From Mnemiopsis leidyi (taxonomy: Eukaryota > Ctenophora > Tentaculata > Lobata > Bolinopsidae): DNA of 20,296 nt. The stretch is from positions 131,074 to 151,369 of the forward strand of contig JH154463.1 of assembly GCA_000226015.1 (NCBI GenBank), written 5' to 3'. Shown in pieces: positions 7,910 through 17,192 of the stretch (positions are counted from its first letter, which is position 1; every line of letters begins with the position of its first letter). The position numbers and the translations under genes are program-made. Under the pieces are notes generated by a model. It was not told where the DNA came from. It ran no database searches and saw only the letters and a program-made list of their open reading frames with translations.

Positions 7910-9000
7910 GTGCGATGATAGGTCCGAACCATGAACCACTAGCCAAATGCAGATGGGGCGAAAATGTTATTTAATGATGTGTTCCGACATTTTTAGCAAT
8001 CTTATAAAGGCAAAATTTTAACTGAAAATGGTGTAATTTTAATTTTGGGCCATATCCTCTAAATGATGCCACAAACTGTATCAGAGAGATCATTAACCTC
8101 TTTGGGTTTGGAAAATTTAATAATCATAGTCAGACTTTGAGACTTGTGTCTTTACAAAAATGATTCGCCAATATTTTTGACACAACTTATGTAAGTATTA
8201 TAGCTGTAAGTGTTTTCAAAATTCAGTATTTACAGAAGTAGAAGTAGAATTATCAAATTTGCTGGAAATAATTGTATTTGTAGTGTTAGAGTGAATCATA
8301 CCAGAAGTCCCATAAGTATTAGAAATTTTGGTAAGAAATTGCCACTAAAAACAAAGCTGTCTGAACACTTAGTAATATAAAATGCACCGTTTAATGGGGC
8401 GGGCGGGGGAGGGGTTGCACCCCCTGTAATGCTGCTGTGTCTTGTGCAAACTAACTAGCGACTATAAAGAAACTAGTTTACGACTTTCCCTTGAAAAAAT
8501 TAAACTCAAAATAGGTCAACAATATAACGGAAAAGAACGGATCATCAATATTACTAGGATAAAATGATACAAATTATTTGACAAATATTGTTTGATTAAA
8601 AAAAGGGAGTTAATTGTGGCAGGTGAAGACTGTGCCAGTTAACCCAACCTGCTTCGCAACAAAGATACGGTTAAGCAGAATAGCGTGTTAAAATAATTGG
8701 TGTTGAAAGGCGTGTTGTATCAGGACTTGATGTTTTGCAGAGATTTTTAAACAGCACAGATATCTGCCAGAGACAGGGGAATTCTAGATATTTTTTAAAT
8801 TAGGCGATAAAAAATAGCAAAGTTTGAACGTGTTTAGAATTGACAAATAAAAACATTCTCTTGGGTCATGAAATAAGTCCAAAAATGACATTTGATAGCT
8901 CGATGTTAAAATGAACGATTTCAACTCCTAGCTTCATAGATTTTTGCGCTTCATTATCACAAACTTGAAGGCTTGTCATGTTGTAACTTTAGGTTAACAG
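7910..9000. other. Intergenic, nothing supported
   Basis: AT-rich sequence without sustained reading frames or clear splice-flanked exons. A G-rich stretch at about 8397-8413 leads into a short GGGGT-TGC-ACCCC hairpin. Confidence 0.4.
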
Positions 9001-9080
9001 TATAGTAAAACTATATGTTGTTGGGTAGTATAGTAGAAGTATAGTAGTAGTATATGTTGCTGAGTAGTATAGTAGTAGTA
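9001..9080 (+). repeat. Minisatellite, left part (interrupted by Helitron)
   Basis: Copies of TATAGTAGTAGTATATGTTG followed by TTGAGTAG or variants (TGCTGAGTAG, TTGGGTAG). The array stops at 9080 with AGTAGTAGTA and resumes at 10843 with TAGTAGTAGTATATG, so the two blocks were once one array. Confidence 0.85.
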
Positions 9081-10842
9081 TCAGTCGCAAAACGCAAAGC
9101 GTGCCTCCAGCCAGAAAAGACATGTGGTTTTCAGATTTCTTGCAATTTCACGTCTAAATGCTAGTCTAACTTTTCTTCTGGCTCAGGAATAGGGGTCACT
9201 CAAGGAGACACGTGATGATTTTTCGGATTCGAAACTATCAAATTCGGATTCCTCGTCAAGTTTTACGTCAATTATATACTGTTCTAACTTTTCTCCACAC
9301 AGTCAAAAAATGGTGTTTTGCAATTTTCTCGAAAAGTAAGCTTTTTAAGGAATATGTTGCTTCGTAAGTCACATATAAATGTGGTAATTGCGATCATTTT
9401 GGTATAAAAATCAGGTCTCTACGACCTTCAGAAGTCAAGAAACCGAAATTGGCCCATAGAAATGTGCAAAATGTGCAAGCAATTACCATAAGTTATGTTT
9501 TACAAAAACTGACGAAATTTACATCTTAAAATTGAGTCTCTAAGGACCAAAATTTAGCGCAAAATTCAAATTTTAAGTCGTCAGGTCCATATCTTGTCTG
9601 CAGGTTTGTCTGTAATCTCGCAAAAACATCAAAAATTGAGCTGAAATGGTGACTGGGCAAGAAATTTTAAACAGTGATTCTCACCCTCCAGAAGATCGGA
9701 TTCAGTTGTTCTTCATACCTCAGACAGGAAAAGGTTATAGCATTTTTCAGTAAAAATATGAAATGCGAGTGAAACAAACTCTATACTCCAGACCCAAAAA
9801 ACCACCAAAAATAGGCCAAAAACAGTGTTTTCTGGGCCAACCTACTTTGAGATGCCATAAAAAGACTCGGGGTCAGGGAATATCGATGCCGGTTACAGGA
9901 TATTTTATTCATAGTCTTAACAACTGCTGACGAAAATTTGAAGTAAATTGGACGTAAAATAGCCCCTCGAGACACCTTTAAAGTTAAAATTTGACTAACT
10001 TTCCAAAAACAGCTGTATCTCGGCAAGAATTTGACCATTATAGATGCCCTTTGGAGGGAGTTTAGCCAAGGGTTTGAGCTATCACCTGTAAAATTTTCAT
10101 GCTCATACGCCATTTATAACTTAGGTTATAAAGAATCCCATGAAAATTTTGCTCAGTTTTTGCTAATTTCAAGTGAGTTTTTCGTCCAATGCGTGTTCTT
10201 AAAAATCGGGTTTAGGCATCCAAAACCGATTTATTTTAGGTAATTTTAAAAGTTTTTATGTTTCCAAGTGGGGCACGAAAGGTCGGCCTTTTTCAACCCC
10301 CCTTTAAGGCCCTCAAAGGCCTTCAGATCAAATTTTTACATAGCCTAATGCACAGAACGTCATGAAATCTACAATACCTGAAATTTTTATGACTCTATCT
10401 CTTTCCGTTTGGACTCCAATTCGTCCCCCGATTTGTATACTTTTTGGGACTTTTTAAGGGCCCTTAAGGCCTTTAAGGGCCCTTAGAGGGGTCGGAGGAA
10501 TTTTAACATGCCCTAATGCACAGAACGTGATGAAATCTACCTAATCTGAAATTTTAAAGTCTCTTATATATCTTACCGCTTTTTTGAATCCGGACTAAAA
10601 TTTGACAAAAAATCAATTGAGAAAAGTCTCGAGGTTCAAAATTTTTTGGGTCGGAGCGAATTTTAACATAGCTTAATGCACAGAACGTGATGAAATCTAC
10701 CTGATTTGAAATTTTCATGTCTCTATCTCTTACCGTTTTTTGAATCCTGACTTAAATTTGACGAGAAATCAATTGATGATAGTCTCGAGGTTCAAAAATT
10801 TTTGGTTAAGTGTCTTTTCTGGGGTGGTTGCCACCACCCTAA
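9081..10842 (+). mobile_element. Non-autonomous Helitron-like element (1,762 bp)
   Basis: The 5' end is TCAGTCGCAAAACGC, directly after an A. The 3' end is a GC-rich hairpin (GGGTGGT-TGCC-ACCACCC, 10822-10839) abutting CTAA, directly before a T. A 5' TC, a 3' hairpin plus CTRR, and insertion between A and T without a target duplication are the established Helitron hallmarks. Removing the element rejoins the two halves of a minisatellite without gain or loss. It encodes no Rep/helicase: the longest frame, 110 codons on the minus strand (9781-10113), resembles nothing known. Internal tandem repeats lie near the 3' end, as in many non-autonomous Helitrons. The hairpin lies closer to CTAA than is typical, so a relative of classic Helitrons is possible. 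Confidence 0.7.
10330..10805 (+). repeat. Internal tandem repeat of the Helitron, about 160-168 bp, three copies
   Basis: The block AATGCACAGAACGT, followed by a/g-ATGAAATCTAC, recurs at 10347, 10515 and 10675, periods of 168 and 160. Copies two and three also share AAAATTTGAC, AATCAATTGA and AGTCTCGAGGTTCAAAA. Between copies one and two lies a palindromic AAGGGCCCTTAAGGCCTTTA stretch (about 10456-10480). Confidence 0.85.
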
Positions 10843-10912
10843 TAGTAGTAGTATATGTTGTTGAGTAGTATAGTACTGGTAGTATAGTAGTAGTATATGT
10901 TGTTGAGTAGTA
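10843..10912 (+). repeat. Minisatellite, right part
   Basis: Continues the array of 9001-9080: TAGTAGTAGTATATGTTG then TTGAGTAG, twice, separated by TATAGTACTGGTAG. The first bases complete the unit cut at 9080. Confidence 0.85.
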
Positions 10913-12711
10913 AAACTAAAGAAGTAGAACGTGTAAAAAATCAACTTATTCAACACAGAAACTTTGTAGAACTATACCACTATTGGCTATAGGAACTTGA
11001 GTAACGCAAGATGGTGCTTGTTAGTGTGACAAGATGACATTTGATTACGGATCGTTATCTGTAATCAGAACAGCAGTTCAGAGCAGATTGAAGTACAGGC
11101 ATCTATTGAAAGCTGAATCTGAAATATATAGCATCCACATTTTATGATGTAATGCAAGGGACTAAAACAGAATGCCTTGACAGCGAGAGTCAGACGTTTC
11201 TGTCAAATTTGATGGAAGATAGGCAAATTCAAATGATTAAACGGAATTATGAAAGCATAACGTAATCTTAGCCTTTGAAGAAGATAATCAAAACATCTAC
11301 TGATTATCTGGTAGATGAATGATTATCCATGAGTTTTAACAAACTTCCTAGCACTGCCTTAAAGGGGAACAATTTAGACACGATAGAGAAAAAATTACAA
11401 AATTTTTACGTAAGTCTGATGCACATGCTGCTTTTACATAGATAAGCCAAATTTTTTTTTGAATGTTAGAAACTTTTTAAACTGACGCGAATAAAAACCA
11501 CAACTTAAAATGCATTCGCATACCAAACATTTTACACTGCCAGTTGATCAACACAATCAAATCGTTACATAACGTCCGTCTTTATAAATAAGTACTATCC
11601 CCGATCTAGCTAGATATGTCTAATATAGGGAGCTGATGAAATCAATTTGAATGTTAAAAATAATTCACATGTCTCTACAATTATATCTATGATGAACCTT
11701 ACATCGGTGTCAAATGTCCCGTTAAAGGTTGAGTATGAGTTTAAAGTCAGAGTTACTTTACTGCGGTTACTTATTGAGCTAGTCACAATTCTGATGTTAT
11801 CGTTTATATCAAGCCTCAAGTTCGAGAAAAAGTAAGCGGACTGAAATTTGAGATCAAAATTTTTAGAGAGAGAATTAGATAAATTTCGCGTCTTAATGAA
11901 AATTAACGTGAAATTCATTAAAAGATTAGGACTTAAGGAGCGGCCGTACCGTTTCATTCGCGTGTTTTCAAGGTATGACACAACCTCGTGAAACTTAGCA
12001 AGTAGTTAATATGGCACACAGTTGACGAAACCCGCATACTTTAACTTACCACGGCCTCGCAGAACAAGATTCAATTTGCAATGGGTAACCGTTTACGAAT
12101 TATGTTGTTGAGTCGTATGAAATATTTGGAGTTACTGTTAGAGTGACTTGAGCACCAAAAGGGAGCTGTCTGGTACTTGCTCCTTTTATTAATTAGTTTA
12201 GAGTTACTTTAAGTTGAGCGTAGCTGGAAGAGACGCCTAAAAGTTGATATAAAATTAAAGTACAAAAGTATGATGCAAAGCTCAGCTTGGATACAGCCGA
12301 GTGAAAGTTATACTATTATAATGATGGAGGGAGGCTGACGACTAGGTTTCAACTGAAAATAAAACTATTTCGCCACTATTTTTTTAGATCAATACATATG
12401 TTCACCTGTCAACGTTCTTTAGAATTAGATTGGATAAGCTGAAGTACTAAGGCCGCGAAGTCTTAAAATTGCAGATTTAGATATCGCACCAAGAATCGAA
12501 AATACTATAAACCCGCATTACATTTACATTTAAGAATCAAAAATAGTCTATCTTCAAGACCGAAGCGATCATGACCAAAATAATTGAAGTTATTGCAACA
12601 ACTGCCAACACAAGAAAAACGATTCACGGTATACACGATAAAATACTCTAAAACTGTACAAATTTCATAAGTTTATTTGAAACGAGCCTGTCTGAAGTTA
12701 CGAACTGCTGC

Positions 12712-12730
12712 GTATACTGATACAGTATAC
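12712..12730. repeat. 8-bp inverted repeat GTATACTG / CAGTATAC
   Basis: Perfect arms around a 3-nt spacer, followed by further TATAC/TAGTATA words. A small hairpin with no assigned role. Confidence 0.6.
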
Positions 12731-12964
12731 TAGTATATCGTATTTCAATACCTACTCCTTGGTAGATAAAGCAGTCCCTGTCATATGCGAGTGGATATCA
12801 GGGTTTTTCACATGTTTGACTTTGAAGATGAGACATCCGACATGACATCGGGATTCGGGAAACAAGACCTAGACACTTTCAGTTTCACTAGTTTTCACTT
12901 GCAAGCAGAAAAATAATATGGAGGACTGGAGGTCAGAGGAGCAATGCAGCAGTCCGGCCGATTG

Positions 12965-13000
12965 AATCATAGGTTTATATTTAATCATAGGTTTATATTT
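12965..13000. repeat. Exact tandem duplication of 18 bp upstream of a promoter
   Basis: AATCATAGGTTTATATTT occurs twice head to tail with no differences, about 75 bases before the TATA box at 13073. CCGATT-type hexamers also recur on both sides of it (12959, 13003, 13024, 13034 region). Confidence 0.85.
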
Positions 13001-13072
13001 AACCGATTCTAATCCTATTTTGACCGATCCTTAGTCGATTCCACATGTTACTGGCACTGCAGCAGGGACAAC

Positions 13073-13080
13073 TATAAAAG
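13073..13080 (+). promoter_or_regulatory. TATA box
   Basis: TATAAAAG matches the consensus. It is 119 bases upstream of the ATG at 13192, putting transcription start near 13103-13110 and giving a leader of about 85 bases. That leader contains one 5-codon upstream frame (ATG at 13137). Confidence 0.55.
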
Positions 13081-13191
13081 TGGTTGTGACGTAGTACGGC
13101 AGTAGATTCCAGGATTTCATCGATTTCAAATTATAATGCTGCAGGTGTTATAGAATAGATATTCAAGCATAATAGCATCACCACAAGTGAA

Positions 13192-13236
13192 ATGACGACA
13201 ACTCCGTCAGTCAGAGAGAAGATCAAGAACTGGGAG
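13192..13236 (+). CDS. First coding exon of a plus-strand gene (15 codons)
   Basis: ATG in the context AGTGAA-ATG-A opens MTTTPSVREKIKNWE and runs straight into GAG|GTAAAG, a strong donor in phase 0. A TATA box, leader, ATG and donor in the right order within 165 bases make this one of the more credible first exons in the window. The peptide is charged and probably helical. It resembles several cytoskeletal or ciliary N-termini too loosely to name one. The downstream exons are tentative: a phase-consistent chain is 14813-14831, 14903-15160 and 15555-15691, giving 152 residues in total. Confidence 0.45.
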
Positions 13237-13580
13237 GTAAAGCACCCCCATTCACCAAAACAAAGGTAGACTTTCACTGACGCAACCTACACGTAAAACG
13301 AAAGCTTTAAAAAGTGAACAAAGCCGCGAACAAATTATTAGTGGTCAAGAGCTGTAGAACTACACCCGGTCCACTCACACGGAGACCGCACACAGAAATT
13401 TTCCATGTGACTCACAACAGTTCTCTATCTGCGTATAGGACGGGGACCTGGTGTACTTCTCGCTGCTAATGACGACATAATCTTTATCATTCTTCTGTCT
13501 GTCTCGGAGAGAGTTGACAAATAAAAGAGAGAACTAGATTGGAGCATGTAAAACAGTAAACTGTTTGACGCGATCTTGAT

Positions 13581-13598
13581 CCAGGTCAGCTGACCTGG
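13581..13598. promoter_or_regulatory. Perfect 18-bp palindrome with AGGTCA half-sites and E-box core
   Basis: CCAGGTCAGCTGACCTGG is fully self-complementary. It holds inverted AGGTCA half-sites with 2-bp spacing around a CAGCTG E-box. AGGTCA is the nuclear-receptor half-site; an inverted repeat with spacing 2 is not a standard element, so function is only suggested. It lies about 345 bases inside the putative first intron. Confidence 0.4.
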
Positions 13599-14108
13599 TT
13601 TACAGAGAATTATGTAAAGAGGAGCTCACATGTGACTTGTATAACTGAAGACGGTCTCATCAGAGCTCGGCGAAGCACGTGACCATGTAAACTGGCTCCT
13701 TTATTGTTCAAGCTTTTGTCATCGCCAGCCCCGTGTCCCATTGCTAAACTAAAATTCTGGAAAACTCTGCACTCAGCAAGGCTTCGTGAGTTATACAATT
13801 ACAGAGTTAATGAGCAGATCCAATATTGTAGTGCGGATTGCAGAGAGATTGAGACAATAGTAAGCTTCAAATGAAACGAGTCACGTTTTCTAATGGTTAA
13901 CTTATAAGTCGTATTGAAATGTGCTTTCAAATCCACTTCTGGTCTTTTTTAGGTGGACCTCATCTGGTCACACTGACTATTGTGACTTGAATACAGTTAC
14001 ACTATTCAATACTGATGATGCAACAAGTGCAAAGTTAAATTCAGATTGGATGTCCTATGACAGGAGTGTTTTCCTACAGTTGCAGAAAAATAATTATCCA
14101 ACTATCGT

Positions 14109-14124
14109 ATAGGAGGCCTCCTAT
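14109..14124. repeat. Perfect 16-bp palindrome ATAGGAGGCCTCCTAT plus partial copy
   Basis: The palindrome is followed at once by GGTATAGGAGGC, a direct repeat of its left half (GTATAGGAGGC at 14108 and 14127). Confidence 0.7.
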
Positions 14125-14812
14125 GGTATAGGAGGCAAGAATTATACGATTGTGTTGGTTTGATCGGCAATGGTATCGGCAAAAACCATAAAACAATGTT
14201 GCAAAAGCTTGTAGTGAATAATTGTACTGCGACTATTGTGAGCAATGGATCAGCAAGGTAGACAGGAATTGCGGTGAGGATCGGGACACATACTTTAATC
14301 AGTTTGTATCGCTTTGAGACCAGCTGGTGCTTGTCCCTGTCGGATCAATTTGGTGTTGGGTGCAAGAAGGCTATTATCGTGAGTTTAGAAACAGAGAAGG
14401 CACATAGTAAGCACAATAAGGAATGGCATGATAGCGTAGAAAAGTTAGAGTTTGTGGGAACTACAAGTCAATAACGAGACGAGAAAGTGTAGAAAACTAC
14501 AAGTGCTCTCTGCGTAGAAATGTAAAAAGGGTTCACGTTGATTTGGCCAAATGTTGGAGGGGCAAAATACAGCTGTCTGTAATTAACAAAACGGCAATTA
14601 TCGCAATGAGGACCATTTTATACTGATGAGCTTTCAGTTTCCATCACCACGTTTTCTTGGACGAGCATGACTATGAGTAAAATCAGAAAGTTGAACCTGG
14701 ACTAATTATATTTCTGATAAACCTCTAAGTGAAGATCAAGTCGAATAACAGAGTCACACATTTAGTAATGATGGCCGTTACAGGTCACCGCAGCTTCTTT
14801 AAATATTGCTAG

Positions 14813-14831
14813 ACTTTAATGCCAGCAGTCA
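14813..14831 (+). CDS. Candidate 19-nt micro-exon
   Basis: Bounded by TTTAAATATTGCTAG| and |GTGAGT. Read from the phase-0 first exon it is open (TLMPAV plus one base) and delivers phase 1, the phase required by the candidate exon at 14903 and also by the one at 15555. A match this short can easily be chance. Confidence 0.2.
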
Positions 14832-14902
14832 GTGAGTCAGACTAACGACAGAGAGCCAACACGAAACTGGGAACTGTACCCTCTGACTCTGAACTCCTGC
14901 AG

Positions 14903-15160
14903 TAATGTCGCATTGGGGACGGGGTACTCTGCGACAAATGGGATATCGGGATCTGGGAGGGTGGAACCTGGAAGAATTCACTAAAACTGCGGCTACTAGC
15001 ACATCAGGTTCGCTTTCACTCTCACTTTGGCGAATTTATAAACAAGGTCATAAGATTGTCGTGCCGAATAACAAGATAGTGCGATCCTGGCATAATAAGT
15101 TCGACCGAAAACAGGACGTTCAGTTCGTTGCTCGACTTGATGATGATGATTGTGACCCCA
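14903..15160 (+). CDS. Candidate internal exon of the plus-strand gene
   Basis: Preceded by a strong acceptor (pyrimidine-rich tract ending CTCCTGCAG at 14902). With phase 1 entry it is open for 85 codons, beginning MSHWGRGTLRQMGY and ending in the acidic DDDDCDP. A moderate donor, CCA|GTGAAT, closes it at 15160 in phase 1. Without that donor the frame stops at TAA 15166-15168, so it could instead be a terminal exon or a short independent ATG frame (14905-15168). The middle is Ser/Thr-rich and the end charged. No domain was recognised. Confidence 0.3.
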
Positions 15161-15554
15161 GTGAATAATGCTTATATGTATGCAATTCGGTGAGAATAGG
15201 ATTTAGGATCTCTTTAGGCTTAGCTGATTCATACAAAAATGAAATCACAGTTATGAGGAGGAAGGTTCGCCATGCTACATACTGATACAGCACTTGTAAG
15301 AAGTAGGAAAAAACAGTCCGGCGAAAGAGAAATGTACCGGAAAAGTAAAACTAACGAACTGGTACCGTGTTTAAGATTTTCTGTTTATTTAATCAACGTA
15401 TACACATACAATCAATACACAGCCAAACGAATTTAGCTCATAGCAAATATGGTCGCCAACATCTGATGGCATGTGCTGCATTTCAATAGGAAAACCCCTG
15501 TGAAAGTGACTTCGCATATTTCGATGTATTTGAACATTTGTTTATTTGGTCCAG

Positions 15555-15691
15555 GCTATACATACAAGGATTTGCGAGGCGCTAAGTTGAAGCTGCTAAT
15601 GTCCCGCGAGAGAAACGTCAGAAGAAATGACAAATTTGGTCTGGAAAGCCCACCGTGCCCCCCCATAGTCCCAAAGACAACTCCATATTAG
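15555..15691 (+). CDS. Candidate terminal exon of the plus-strand gene
   Basis: Acceptor TTGTTTATTTGGTCCAG| at 15554, then a phase-1 frame of 44 residues (YTYKDLRGAKLKLLMSRERN onward) rich in Lys and Arg, with a Pro-rich end (SPPCPPIVPKTTPY) and a TAG stop. The composition is protein-like, and AATAAA follows 211 bases later. The link to the exons at 13192 and 14903 rests only on matching phase. Family unknown. The minus-strand gene converges from the other side, ending at 16873. Confidence 0.35.
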
Positions 15692-15902
15692 CTGTAGCCT
15701 AAATTAACCTGTTAAAATTGACGTCTAATAGAAGCTTACTCTAGGACTGCAGTTTTCATGTTAGTCCTCTCATTCCTAATGTTGAGCACGTCAAGAAAGG
15801 AACTAAGTGGGAGCGATTTTATTTGGCGAGTAAGAACTATACCATTTTACGAATATTCTCCTTTAAAAATCCTAAGAAATGCCACTGGCCACGACGGAAA
15901 GG

Positions 15903-15908
15903 AATAAA
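15903..15908 (+). terminator. Poly(A) signal AATAAA
   Basis: Canonical hexamer 211 bases after the stop at 15691 on the same strand. Later AATAAATAAA at 16567-16576 is an alternative. Confidence 0.35.
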
Positions 15909-16708
15909 AGAGCTGAAATTTGATCCGTCAATAATTGGTGTAAATGAAAAATAGAAGGTTTACAAAATCGCACAATTTTGTTTGACTTTGAAGCTCTAAA
16001 AGTAAATGTCTTCTGAGATATTTTACTGGGCATGATAAATTGTGCAATATTACGCAATTTTTTGTCATCGTTTACCAAAAAATTCATTTCTCACACTACT
16101 GATTTGGAGCGGAATCTTGGGTGTCAAAAATCATGGAAAATGAAATGCAGAAGACCAGCTTTCGGAGAAAACTATTGTTCAAAGAACACCTGGTAGTCTT
16201 TTTCTTATCGTCTTCTAATCTGATGGCATTTTGCCGCGGCAACTCATTGATTTAATAGTCCAACATAATCATCAACTTTCTCGCACATATATATCTAGAA
16301 CAGTAGAACTACAGTGGGGCATCTGCAAACAAATCTTCTCCCCTGGTTCAGGTTGGGTGCCCGGTGAAAATTAGAAAATAGATACAACTCTGGGAACTAG
16401 ATATCGAACGTATCACAATTATAACGGACAAATATACGGTCATGCAAAGTAGATGGTGAAGCAAAGTAGGCAACCACTGTGACGTCAAGTACCGTTTACC
16501 AAAGACCAAGCCTTCATATTTTTTAAGGTTTTGCGTTGCCGTGTTGGTAATTGTAAAAAGGATTTGAATAAATAAAATTCAATGGTTAGAATCAGAATTA
16601 CATGACGAAAAACATCAATCCAGATAATAACGGGGAGATGAAATCAATGGAAGAGAGTTAAACTCGGCTGAGGAACATCGCAATGCATCTTGAAAGTTTG
16701 TACCCTCA

Positions 16709-16734
16709 CTTTGAGTAGAATCTTTGAGTAGAAT
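16709..16734. repeat. 13-bp exact tandem duplication
   Basis: CTTTGAGTAGAAT occurs twice without a gap. Confidence 0.85.
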
Positions 16735-16872
16735 AATCGGCGGATTATATTCAGATGTACAGGCCCCTCCCATGTTCAGCGCTAAGCACGCTATTGTGAA
16801 CGTTCAAAATTCATCACTAACCCAGTATTGACATTCCCACCGGAGGGTTTTCAAACAAAAACCCCTTCTTTT

Positions 16873-17192
16873 TCATCCCAAATCTGACATGATATCGGCA
16901 ATGTCCTCCAGATCAAGAGTGTACTTTAGAAGGAGGAAGTAGGAGAATCCTGGGACGTCTGCAATGAGGGACTTTTGTCGCTGAGATATCAGTTCTTTCA
17001 CCAGAGCTCGGTAGAGTACTTGACTGTTCTGCTGGATCATGTTGTCAAATTTCTCTTTGTTCCGAGCACGCCTGGCAGCTTTCTTCCAAGTTCTCTGGAG
17101 TCTCTTGCGTTTTTCGTCTTCTGAGTCAGGGATAGATTCCTGTTTATCCCCAGGCACCACCGATTTGTTTTCTTTTTCTTGCTCTTCTTGCT
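16873..17192 (-). CDS. Coiled-coil gene: last exon
   Basis: Acceptor TTTCATTTTAG|AGCAAG, entry phase 1, stop TGA at 16875-16873. Encodes EQEEQEKENK, an acidic PDSEDE patch, the basic KRKRLQRTWKKAARRARNKE cluster (possible nuclear or microtubule-binding signal), an amphipathic NMIQQNSQVLYRALVKELIS helix and the hydrophobic tail ending IMSDLG. Confidence 0.85.

Larger units (their letters stand above)
10913..13072. other. Intergenic, no supported gene
   Basis: The longest frame is 123 codons on the minus strand (11610-11981). It starts at GTG, has no splice signals in register and is not recognisable; a frame of this length is near what chance would give. Two small repeats at 12712-12730 and 12965-13000 are listed separately. 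Confidence 0.4.
13237..14812. other. Putative intron 1 of the plus-strand gene
   Basis: No exon in register with the first exon was found here. Candidates after acceptors at about 13440 and 13953 hit stops in the required phase. Contains palindromes at 13581-13598 and 14109-14124. Confidence 0.3.
15692..16872. other. Convergent intergenic region
   Basis: Lies between the ends of the tentative plus-strand gene and the minus-strand coiled-coil gene. It contains plus-strand AATAAA signals at 15903 and 16567/16571 and a 13-bp tandem duplication at 16709. No good minus-strand poly(A) signal was found near 16873; a TTTAAT (ATTAAA on the minus strand) is at about 16250. A 71-codon minus frame (15872-16087) is unsupported. 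Confidence 0.4.

Noticed and set aside
8397..8440. G-run plus GGGGT/ACCCC hairpin as a second transposon end
   Set aside because: The sequence after the hairpin (CTGTAA) does not fit a Helitron CTRR end, and no partner end was found.
9781..10113. 110-codon minus frame inside the Helitron
   Set aside because: No resemblance to Rep, helicase or a captured gene, and its length is near what chance allows in AT-rich DNA.
11610..11981. 123-codon minus frame rich in Ser, Asn, Thr and Ile
   Set aside because: Starts at GTG with no ATG context or acceptor. With roughly 7% stop codons expected at this base composition, one frame of this length in 20 kb is close to chance.
13953..14112. Exon candidate after a strong acceptor (TCTGGTCTTTTTTAG)
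   Set aside because: In the phase delivered by the exon at 13192 it hits a stop after seven codons. The open alternative phase leads to no donor and no matching upstream exon.
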